6,277 bases of DNA from Acidobacteriota bacterium (GTDB lineage Bacteria > Acidobacteriota > Polarisedimenticolia > Gp22-AA2), in assembly GCA_027297005.1 (NCBI GenBank), contig JAPUIN010000333.1, positions 1 through 6,277 of the forward strand. The letters are read 5' to 3'. Position 1 is the stretch's first letter. Every line of letters begins with the position of its first letter. The notes under the pieces were generated by a model. The model was given only the letters and a program-made list of their open reading frames with translations, was not told the DNA's origin and did no database searches. Of this stretch, positions 1 through 6,127 are shown one piece after another. A program made the position numbers and the translations under genes.

Positions 1-274
1 CGTCGCCGTGCACGAAGTGAAGATTGCGGGCGAACTCGCCCCAGCGCGTGGCATCGAAATCGTCGCCGCGCTCGCGCAGCACCTCGGCGAGGGAGTCGCG
101 GAATTGGTCGTCGCTGATGACCCCCCGGGCGGCGCCCACGATACGGGTGCCGGGCGGCAACTCGCGTTTGCGATGGAGCCGGAAGAGCGCCGGGATGAGC
201 TTTCCCGACGTGAGGCTCCCCGTGGCGCCGAAGATCACGATCGTCGGTGCGGGTCCCGGTGGGGTCCGATTCAC
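1..274 (-). CDS. zwf: Glucose-6-phosphate 1-dehydrogenase, N-terminal part (truncated by window edge)
   Basis: First enzyme of the oxidative pentose phosphate pathway, oxidising glucose 6-phosphate to 6-phosphogluconolactone with NAD(P)+ in the cytosol. Only the first 91 residues are present; the rest lies beyond the left edge. The start is a GTG that overlaps the gnd stop as GTGA, with an AAGAAGAG purine tract six bases upstream. Residues 12-21 read IVIFGATGSL, the start of the Rossmann fold, followed by GKLIPALFRL (24-33) and IVGAAR (45-50). This matches the family pattern GxxGDLxxRKLxPAL followed by a beta strand ending in Arg. Arg50 aligns with the Arg that grips the NADP 2'-phosphate in the Leuconostoc enzyme, so NADP use is inferred. 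Oddities are Ser20 in place of the usual Asp and Gly24 in place of the usual Arg; the conserved Lys25 is kept. The pairing with gnd and rpiB supports the call. Confidence 0.9.
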   Translation of the reverse strand, partial: MNRTPPGPAPTIVIFGATGSLTSGKLIPALFRLHRKRELPPGTRIVGAARGVISDDQFRDSLAEVLRERGDDFDATRWGEFARNLHFVHGD

Positions 275-1182
275 TGATCGCTCTTCTTAATCGCGTGTCC
301 GCCGAACTGATTGCGAAGGGCGGCGAGCAGCCGGTCGGCGAACGACGAGCTCTGCCGGCTGCGGAAGCGGGCCATCAGCGAGTGGGCGATGACGGGGACC
401 GGCACGCTCCGTTCGATCCCTTCCTGGACGGTCCAACGCCCCTCGCCGGAGTCCGCCACCCACGCCTCGATTCCCTCCAGCCGGGGATTCTCCTGCAGAG
501 CGTTCGCGGTGAGATCGAGCAACCACGATCGCACGACACTGCCGTGCTGCCAGATCCGCGAGATGCGGTGCAGGTCGAGGGAAAACTCATCCGCTGCCTG
601 CATCAGGTTGTAACCCTCGGCGAAGGACTGCATCATGCCGTACTCGATGCCGTTATGGACCATTTTCACGAAGTGTCCGGCGCCGACCGGGCCGACGCGA
701 CCCCATCCCCGGTCGGGTCCGGGGGCGAGCGTGACGAAGGCCGGCTTCAGCCGATCGACGACCGCCTCGTCACCGCCGATCATGAGGGAGTACCCCTCCT
801 TCAATCCCCACACCCCGCCGCTGGTTCCCTGATCGACGTAGTGGATCCCACTCTTCTCCAGCAGTCCGGCGCGACGCAGGTCATCCTTATAATAAGTATT
901 GCCACCGTCCACGATGACGTCATCACGGGAGAGGATCTCCGACAGGGTGGAGACCGCGTCGTCCGTCGGCTTCCCGGCGGGAAGCATCAGCCAGACGGCG
1001 CGCGGCGGTGGCAGGCGCTTGACGAGATTCTCGACGGAGGACGCGCCGACCATCCCGTCCTTCTCGAACGCCTGCACGGTGGTTGCGGTGCGCGCGTAGC
1101 CGACAACAGTGTGCCCGCCGCGGATCCACCTGCGCGCCATGTTGCCGCCCATTTTTCCCAGACCGATCAGCCCCAGTTCCAT
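271..1182 (-). CDS. gnd: 6-phosphogluconate dehydrogenase, decarboxylating, short form
   Basis: Oxidatively decarboxylates 6-phosphogluconate to ribulose 5-phosphate and CO2 in the cytosol. The protein is 303 residues, like the short GndA/YqeC-type family, against about 470 for the E. coli-type enzyme with its long helical C-terminal domain. The Rossmann motif GLGKMG is at 7-12, DGGNTYYKDD at 92-101, the substrate loop DQGTSGGVWGLKEGY at 117-131, and the catalytic segment KMVHNGIEYGMMQ at 173-185, with Lys173, Asn177 and Glu180 in the family positions. The ATG at 1182 is chosen because GGGAGG sits six bases upstream; an in-frame ATG six bases earlier directly abuts that site. It begins 22 bases after rpiB and its stop overlaps the zwf start. 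At the end of the second beta strand it has Ala30-Arg31-Thr32, resembling the NADP-binding Asn-Arg-Ser of E. coli Gnd rather than the acidic residue of NAD-dependent short forms. Confidence 0.95.
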   Translation of the reverse strand: MELGLIGLGKMGGNMARRWIRGGHTVVGYARTATTVQAFEKDGMVGASSVENLVKRLPPPRAVWLMLPAGKPTDDAVSTLSEILSRDDVIVDGGNTYYKDDLRRAGLLEKSGIHYVDQGTSGGVWGLKEGYSLMIGGDEAVVDRLKPAFVTLAPGPDRGWGRVGPVGAGHFVKMVHNGIEYGMMQSFAEGYNLMQAADEFSLDLHRISRIWQHGSVVRSWLLDLTANALQENPRLEGIEAWVADSGEGRWTVQEGIERSVPVPVIAHSLMARFRSRQSSSFADRLLAALRNQFGGHAIKKSDQ

Positions 1183-1188
1183 TACCAT

Positions 1189-1194
1189 CCTCCC
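1189..1194 (-). promoter_or_regulatory. Ribosome binding site deciding the gnd start
   Basis: GGGAGG in the 22-base gap between rpiB and gnd. It is six bases from the ATG at 1182 but touches the earlier in-frame ATG at 1188, so it favours the downstream start. Confidence 0.75.
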
Positions 1195-1204
1195 GTTTCG
1201 ACTC

Positions 1205-1657
1205 TCAGCGTCCTTCCTGCTCAAGGGCCTGCGTTTTGCGCAGCCGGCGTGCATGTCGTTCCTCGCCGGTGAAGCGGGCGCCGAGAAACGCGCGTACCAA
1301 CTCCTCGGCGACCGCAACCCCGATCACCCGGGCGCCCAGGCAGAGCACGTTGATGTCATCGTGCTCCACTCCCTGATGCGCGCTGTAGGCATCGTGGCAG
1401 AGCCCGGCACGCACCCCGCGGATCTTATTGGCCGCCACTGACGCGCCGACCCCGCTGCCGCAGATCAGGATCCCGCGCTCGGCCTTTTCTCCGGCAACCG
1501 CCCGCGCGAGCGCCGCCGCCGCGTCGGGGTAGTCGTCGTTCGCATCATAGCGCGTCGCCCCGACGTCCACGACCTCGTGGCCGTCGTCCGCGATCTGCCG
1601 GGCCAGCCTCTTCTTGAGTTCGAATCCGGCGTGGTCACAACCGATGGCGATCTTCAT
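1205..1657 (-). CDS. rpiB: Ribose-5-phosphate isomerase B
   Basis: Interconverts ribulose 5-phosphate and ribose 5-phosphate, the step after Gnd, in the cytosol. The 150-residue length is normal for the RpiB/LacAB family. The N-terminus MKIAIGCDHAG carries the substrate-binding Cys-Asp-His (7-9). LICGSGVGASVAANK (64-78) holds Cys66 at the catalytic base position of E. coli RpiB. His99 in VEHDDINVL (97-105) matches the ring-opening histidine. The terminal GARFTGEERHARR segment is also typical. The start is the ATG at 1657, eight bases after GAGGGG; an in-frame GTG at 1666 would add three residues but lies inside that site. The gene follows hemY after 67 bases and precedes gnd by 22, so it is probably co-transcribed with gnd and zwf. 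The family also includes allose- and galactose-6-phosphate isomerases, but the context favours ribose 5-phosphate. Confidence 0.95.
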   Translation of the reverse strand: MKIAIGCDHAGFELKKRLARQIADDGHEVVDVGATRYDANDDYPDAAAALARAVAGEKAERGILICGSGVGASVAANKIRGVRAGLCHDAYSAHQGVEHDDINVLCLGARVIGVAVAEELVRAFLGARFTGEERHARRLRKTQALEQEGR

Positions 1658-1665
1658 GCCGCGCA

Positions 1666-1671
1666 CCCCTC
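1666..1671 (-). promoter_or_regulatory. Ribosome binding site deciding the rpiB start
   Basis: GAGGGG eight bases upstream of the ATG at 1657. The alternative in-frame GTG at 1666 begins within this site, so the ATG is the better start. Confidence 0.7.
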
Positions 1672-1685
1672 ATAGATCGACACTG

Positions 1686-1704
1686 CCCGGCCGGAGGTCC
1701 GGGG
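1686..1704. other. Small GC-rich inverted repeat in the hemY-rpiB gap
   Basis: The 67-base gap (1658-1724) between the heme and pentose phosphate genes contains CCCGG (1686-1690) and CCGGG (1699-1703), which can pair around an eight-base loop. An alternative fold pairs CCGGA (1691-1695) with TCCGG (1698-1702). No T-tract follows on either strand, so a classical intrinsic terminator is not supported. It may pause transcription or be chance in GC-rich DNA. No convincing -35/-10 promoter for rpiB was seen in the gap. Confidence 0.3.
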
Positions 1705-1724
1705 ATCTTCAGGAAACTAACTTT

Positions 1725-3167
1725 TTAACCTATCACAGTTACTGTCGACTCGGCCGCACGTTCTCCACTGAGCACGCAGTCGGGAATGCCGACCCCGTGC
1801 AGTCCGTTTCCTGCCAGCGCCAGCCCGGGGTGGCGGGCGAGAAGCGACTCAATCTGCTCCACGCGATCCATGTGCCCCACCTCGTACTGCGCCATCGCTC
1901 CGCGCCACACCGAGGTGATCGACAGCAGCGGAGACGCGGTGAGGCCCACGGCGCGCTTCAGATCGTCACGCACAGCGCGCTCGAGATCGTCGCGGGGGGT
2001 CCGCTCGGCTATCGCGCCGCCGGTGAAGCACCGCAGCAGGATCGTCCCCTCCCGGGCGCGCCCCTCGAACTTGACGCTGGAGAAGGAGCAGGCGATCAGG
2101 GACAGGCCCTCCGAGCGGGGAACGACGAAACCGAACCCGCGGACGGGGAACGGGATCTCCTCGAGGCGATATCCTAGATTCACAGTGGCCGAGGTGCCGT
2201 AGAGGATCGATCCGAGAGAGTCGGCCAGGGCCGGCTCGACATTGCGGAGCAGGGGGGCCGACCCGTTGGCCGGCATGGCGAGGACGACCGCATCGGCATC
2301 GAACCGCCCCCCTCCTTCCGTCACCACGGCCCAACGGCCGCCATCGTGGCGCAGCGAAACGGCGCGTGTTCCGAGGCGGAGCGCCTGAGCCGGGAGGCGC
2401 TCGACGAGCCGGTCGATCATCACCTGCAATCCTCCGCGCAACGTCACGAAGAGGGAGTAGCGCGCGCCGCTGACTCCGCTGTCGGAGGAGGCCCGCCGGC
2501 GCCGCGCGCGCGCGAGAGCGAGGATCAGACTGCGATCGCGTTGCTCCATCTCCAGAAAACGCGGCATCGTGGCGCGCAGGCTGAGCCTCTCCGGATCGGC
2601 GTTGTAGATCCCGGCGATCAGCGGCTGCGCGAGCTTCTCGAGCACCTCGGACCCGAACCGGCGACGGACGAACGAGGCCAGGCTCTCGTCGTCTCGAGGT
2701 GCGCCACGCGGCAGGATGAGATCGCAGGCGGCGCGCAGTTTTCCGGCGAGGCTCAGGATCGGCGTCGTCGCGAAGGGCCACAATCGCCCCGGCGCCATCA
2801 GTTGATACCCCTCGGGGATCGGCAGGATGCGGCCGCGCAGGAGGACGAAGGATCGGCGGCACTCGGGGTTGGTGCCGATCACCTGATCCTCGAGCCCCAG
2901 ACGCCGGCAGAGATCGAGCGCCCGGGGTTTCTCGGTGATGAAGCAGTCGGGCCCCTTTTCGACAAGAAACCCATCGCGGTTTTCGGTGGCGATCACCCCG
3001 CCGGCGCGGGACGCGGAGTCCATGATGGTGAGATCGAGCGCGCGTCCGCGCTCGCGGGACAGATCGAGGAGCCTCGCCGCGCAGGCGAGACCGGCGATGC
3101 CGGCTCCGACGATGACGACCCGGGGGGGCAAAGGTGTTCCCTCAGACCGCGTTCCGGGGAAGGTCAT
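1725..3167 (-). CDS. hemY: HemY-type FAD-dependent protoporphyrinogen/coproporphyrinogen oxidase
   Basis: Removes six electrons from a porphyrinogen using FAD and oxygen. The substrate is protoporphyrinogen IX in the classical route, or coproporphyrinogen III if this is a CgoX in the coproporphyrin route. It is 480 residues, normal for the family (also called hemG or pgoX). The dinucleotide motif VGAGIAGL is at 20-27, SRAGGVIAT at 53-61, EKGPDCF at 70-76, the family-typical LRGGLQVMIDRL at 243-254, and the FAD-closing LAGNGLHGVGIPDC at 451-464. No transmembrane segment is evident, suggesting a soluble or peripheral protein. The ATG overlaps the hemH stop as ATGA, implying translational coupling, but no good Shine-Dalgarno precedes it. 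An in-frame TTG at 3131 has GAGGG six bases upstream and would give 468 residues, still ahead of the FAD motif. The sequence does not settle which substrate is used. Confidence 0.95.
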   Translation of the reverse strand: MTFPGTRSEGTPLPPRVVIVGAGIAGLACAARLLDLSRERGRALDLTIMDSASRAGGVIATENRDGFLVEKGPDCFITEKPRALDLCRRLGLEDQVIGTNPECRRSFVLLRGRILPIPEGYQLMAPGRLWPFATTPILSLAGKLRAACDLILPRGAPRDDESLASFVRRRFGSEVLEKLAQPLIAGIYNADPERLSLRATMPRFLEMEQRDRSLILALARARRRRASSDSGVSGARYSLFVTLRGGLQVMIDRLVERLPAQALRLGTRAVSLRHDGGRWAVVTEGGGRFDADAVVLAMPANGSAPLLRNVEPALADSLGSILYGTSATVNLGYRLEEIPFPVRGFGFVVPRSEGLSLIACSFSSVKFEGRAREGTILLRCFTGGAIAERTPRDDLERAVRDDLKRAVGLTASPLLSITSVWRGAMAQYEVGHMDRVEQIESLLARHPGLALAGNGLHGVGIPDCVLSGERAAESTVTVIG

Positions 3168-4102
3168 GCACCGGAATGAGTGGTGCGGTCGCGGACGAGC
3201 GCTGCGAGCATGCCGATGAAGGCGGGATGATCGCCGGCCGTGGCGGAGCGGTGGAATTCGAGGCCGAGATCACGGGCGATGCCGCACGCCTCGATGTCGA
3301 GATCGTAGAGCACCTCGACGTGATCGCAGACGAAGCCGATCGGCGCCACGACGATGGTGCGGTCCCCCCGCCGGGCGGCCTCGCGTAACGCATCGCCGAT
3401 GTCCGGCTCGAGCCATGGATCGTCCGGGTTGCCGCTGCGGCTCTGGTAAGCGATCGTCCAGGAGTCGATCCCGAGCGATCGGCTGACCAGCTCGGCCGTG
3501 CGCGCGAAGGTCTCGTCGTAGCCTGACTCTTTTGCCATGCCGACCGGAATGCTGTGGGCGGTGTAGAGGACGGAGGCGGCGCGCCGCCGATCGGCATCCA
3601 GCCCGTCCAGTGTCACCCTGAGCCGGCCGGCCAGCGCCTCGATGAACAGGGGATGGTCATAAAACGGCCGGGAGAACGAGACCTTCGGGGCGTCCGGGCC
3701 GACCTGACGCCGGGCTTCCTCGACCGCCTCGATGTAGCTCTCGCGTGAGGCTTGCGACGGGTGGGGAGCCAGGATCACGCCCCGGGCATGGCGCTTTCCT
3801 GCGGCGGCCATCGTCGCGAGGGCCTCGCCGAGAAGCGGCTTCCAATGGCGCATGCCGACGTAAACAGGAAGTTCCCCCCCGTCGGCCGCCAGTCGTTTCT
3901 GCAATCCTTCGGCCTGCCGGAATGTGAGATGGTTGATCGGAGAACAGCCCCCCACCATCTCGTAATGGCGGACGACCTCCTCGTACCGCTCCTGCGGGAC
4001 GGAACGGCCCTGCAGGACACGATCCAGGAAGGGACGGATCTCCTCGAACCGGGTCGGTCCTCCGTAGGCGATGAGGAGGACCACATCGTCGCGCGCGGGC
4101 AC
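3164..4102 (-). CDS. hemH: Ferrochelatase (possibly coproporphyrin ferrochelatase, CpfC)
   Basis: Inserts Fe2+ into a porphyrin to make heme or coproheme. The 312 residues match the bacterial family. AYGGP (12-16) starts the fold, with Tyr13 where the Bacillus enzyme has its metal-site tyrosine. GGCSPI is at 51-56, LAPHPS at 111-116, YTAHSIPV at 180-187 with metal-site His183, and FVCDHVEVLYDLD at 257-269 with Glu263. Tyr13 and the LAPH motif resemble Firmicute coproporphyrin ferrochelatases; protoporphyrin enzymes usually start NLGTP or NMGGP and have a YPQYS-type motif, so CpfC activity is inferred. The GTG start immediately follows the hemDE TAG stop, with GGAGGGGG just upstream (GGAGG core seven bases away), and the stop overlaps hemY, so the three are almost certainly co-translated. 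Cysteines are few and no iron-sulfur cluster motif is evident. Confidence 0.95.
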   Translation of the reverse strand: MPARDDVVLLIAYGGPTRFEEIRPFLDRVLQGRSVPQERYEEVVRHYEMVGGCSPINHLTFRQAEGLQKRLAADGGELPVYVGMRHWKPLLGEALATMAAAGKRHARGVILAPHPSQASRESYIEAVEEARRQVGPDAPKVSFSRPFYDHPLFIEALAGRLRVTLDGLDADRRRAASVLYTAHSIPVGMAKESGYDETFARTAELVSRSLGIDSWTIAYQSRSGNPDDPWLEPDIGDALREAARRGDRTIVVAPIGFVCDHVEVLYDLDIEACGIARDLGLEFHRSATAGDHPAFIGMLAALVRDRTTHSGA

Positions 4103-6127
4103 CTAACCCCCTCCCCACTCATGGACGGTCTCGATGAGCGCGCACGCATTGTCGAGCGGTGTTTTGGGCAGGATGCCGTGCCCGAGGTTGAAGATGTAGC
4201 CAGGACGACCACCGACCCGCGCGAGGAGCTCCCGGGCTCGCTCGCGGACGACGGGACGCGGCGCGAACAGGACGGTCGGATCGAGGTTTCCCTGCACGGC
4301 GACATCCCCGAGCCGATCCCACGTCTCCACGAGATCGACCCTCCAGTCGAGGCCGACGACGCCGGCCCCGGTCTGCCCGAACTCGGGCATGAGGTGCGCC
4401 GTCTGCGTCCCGAAATGGATGATCGGAACTCCCGGTGTAATCGAGTCGATCACGCGCCGGGTATGGGGCAGGACGTGCTCCAGGTACTCCGCGCGCGACA
4501 GGCAGCCGACCCAGGTGTCGAACAACTGAACCGCCTGGGCTCCCGCGACGATCTGTGCGTTGAGGTATTCGATGGTCATGCGGGTGATCTTCTCGAGAAG
4601 GGCGTTCCAGGCTCCCGGATCGGTGCTGAGGAACGCCTTGGTGTGAACGTAATGTGGCGAGCCGCCCCCCTCGATCATGTACGAGGCGAGGGTGAACGGT
4701 GCGCCGGCGAACCCGAGAAGCGGAATGTTGGATGGCAACGCGCGCCGGGTCCTGCGGATCGCCTCGAACAGGTAGCCGACCGATTCGTGAACGTCCGGCT
4801 CGCGCAAGCGGTCGACTCCCGCGGCGGTGCGCAGCGGGGGATCGATTGAGGGCCCCTCCCCCTTGTTGTAGGCGAGGTTCAACCCCATCCCCGGCAGCGG
4901 CAGCAGAAGGTCGGCAAAGATGATCGCGGCATCGACCTTGAGCCGCTCGACGGCGTACACCGTGATCTGAGTGACCAGATCGGGATCCTGACAGACCTCG
5001 AGAAACGAACGCCGGGCGCGAATCTCGCGGTACTCCCGCTGGTAGCGTCCCGCCTGGCGCATCAGCCAGATCGGCGTTACCGAGGTCGGCTCCCGACGGC
5101 AGGCGCGCATGAAGGGACTGTCCCTCAATGGAGCGATCTCGACGGTGGGCCGGGCAGCGGTCGCGACGGCGGTGACCGTCGAGGTGACATTGCGGGCGAT
5201 CGGTGATGCCGGCCCGTCGGCCCGCGTGCCGCTGCGGCCGCTCAGCGGAGACTGTCCGGTCGGAGAGACCCTGCCTGCCTCCTTGGCGGCGAGGATCTCG
5301 TGGCAGCGCAGGCTCGCCTCCTTGACGAGCGGACCCATCTTGGTGCGCGGCGACTCGAGGTCGGCGGCCACCCCGTGATGTGTGAGGCTCTGGCTGCAGA
5401 TCGGTCCAACCGAGGCGACGACGGCGCGGGACAGGCCGGCTCGGGTCTCCTCGAGCAGGCTCATGTCGCGGGCGACCTGCATGACGTGATCGACCTGATT
5501 GGCATTGGTGAACAGCGCGACCGACACACGTCCCGCCGTGATCTCGCGCAACGTGTTCTGCAGTGGAGTGAGGTCCTCGGGCAGCGTCCAGCGATAGACC
5601 GGAACGCGCGTCACTTCGGCGCCGCGCTCCTTGAGTCCCTGGAGGAGCTCCAGATTGCTGATTCCGTATTCCTGCACGGCGACGCGAAGGCCGCGGACCG
5701 GCTCCTGCGCGTCGAGCGTCTTGAGGATCTCCTGCCAGGTGTTCGGTTCCGGCACGGTGAGCCCGGGGTCGAGATCGAACGACTTCAGGGCGGCGACCGG
5801 CTTCGGGCCACGGCAGACACGACGCACTTTCTTAAACGCCTCGAGAATTCGCTCGCGCGGGTGGCACGTCTCGAGGGTGGCGACCAGCGTCCTCGTGCCG
5901 ACGCCGGTCATCAGGATCAGCATGTCGAACTCTCCGGCGAGCAGGCGATCCCCGAACGCCAGCGCTTCGTGATTCTCCTCCAGCGGCAGCTCGCGCATGG
6001 TCGGTGCCAGCAGCGGCTGACCGCCATGATGGGTGATCAGGCGACCGATCTCCACCGCCATTCGGCTCTCGAAGGCAGCCACACGCAGACCGGCGAAACC
6101 CTTATCCTTCTGGTTCTTGCCCGGCAT
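4103..6127 (-). CDS. hemDE: Fused uroporphyrinogen-III synthase (HemD) and uroporphyrinogen decarboxylase (HemE)
   Basis: A 674-residue protein joining two consecutive heme-pathway enzymes. The HemD domain (about 12-283) cyclises hydroxymethylbilane to uroporphyrinogen III; it shows TGVGTRTL (74-81), RGPKP (106-110), VQEYG (151-155), LFTNANQV (205-212) and SVGPICSQSL (239-248), as in the HEM4 family. A Ser/Thr/Ala/Arg/Pro-rich linker (about 284-335) has no recognisable domain. The HemE domain (about 336-674, a full-length decarboxylase) removes four acetate carboxyls to give coproporphyrinogen III; it has PIWLMRQAGRY (352-362) with Arg357 and Arg361, catalytic Asp406 in FADLLLP, GFAGAPFTL (472-480), Tyr483, and His650 in NLGHGI. 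All expected decarboxylase residues are present, so both halves look functional. The ATG at 6127 follows GGGAG by five bases. In-frame starts at 6151 (ATG) and 6178 (TTG) would lengthen it to 682 or 691 residues but have poorer ribosome sites. hemH follows with no gap. Confidence 0.92.
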   Translation of the reverse strand: MPGKNQKDKGFAGLRVAAFESRMAVEIGRLITHHGGQPLLAPTMRELPLEENHEALAFGDRLLAGEFDMLILMTGVGTRTLVATLETCHPRERILEAFKKVRRVCRGPKPVAALKSFDLDPGLTVPEPNTWQEILKTLDAQEPVRGLRVAVQEYGISNLELLQGLKERGAEVTRVPVYRWTLPEDLTPLQNTLREITAGRVSVALFTNANQVDHVMQVARDMSLLEETRAGLSRAVVASVGPICSQSLTHHGVAADLESPRTKMGPLVKEASLRCHEILAAKEAGRVSPTGQSPLSGRSGTRADGPASPIARNVTSTVTAVATAARPTVEIAPLRDSPFMRACRREPTSVTPIWLMRQAGRYQREYREIRARRSFLEVCQDPDLVTQITVYAVERLKVDAAIIFADLLLPLPGMGLNLAYNKGEGPSIDPPLRTAAGVDRLREPDVHESVGYLFEAIRRTRRALPSNIPLLGFAGAPFTLASYMIEGGGSPHYVHTKAFLSTDPGAWNALLEKITRMTIEYLNAQIVAGAQAVQLFDTWVGCLSRAEYLEHVLPHTRRVIDSITPGVPIIHFGTQTAHLMPEFGQTGAGVVGLDWRVDLVETWDRLGDVAVQGNLDPTVLFAPRPVVRERARELLARVGGRPGYIFNLGHGILPKTPLDNACALIETVHEWGGG

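Noticed and set aside
247..1272. Long plus-strand open frame of 341 codons opposite gnd
   Set aside because: It mirrors gnd, has no family motif, is low in hydrophobic cores and is expected from GC-rich antisense codon bias.
1671..1673. ATG upstream of rpiB on the minus strand
   Set aside because: It is out of frame with rpiB and its G overlaps the GAGGGG ribosome site.
1686..1704. Rho-independent terminator after hemY
   Set aside because: A short GC hairpin exists, but no T-tract follows it in the direction of transcription.
2346..3179. Long plus-strand open frame opposite hemY
   Set aside because: Antisense shadow of a clear HemY coding region, with charged and Gly-rich composition and no recognisable domain.
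3752..4849. Long plus-strand open frame spanning the hemH-hemDE junction
   Set aside because: It crosses two genes on the opposite strand whose catalytic motifs are intact, and its translation is rich in Arg, Asp and Gly without a fold signature.
5229..5248. Inverted repeat CCGCTG/CAGCGG around a NotI-like core in the hemDE linker
   Set aside because: It lies inside a continuous coding frame in GC-rich low-complexity DNA, where such palindromes arise by chance.
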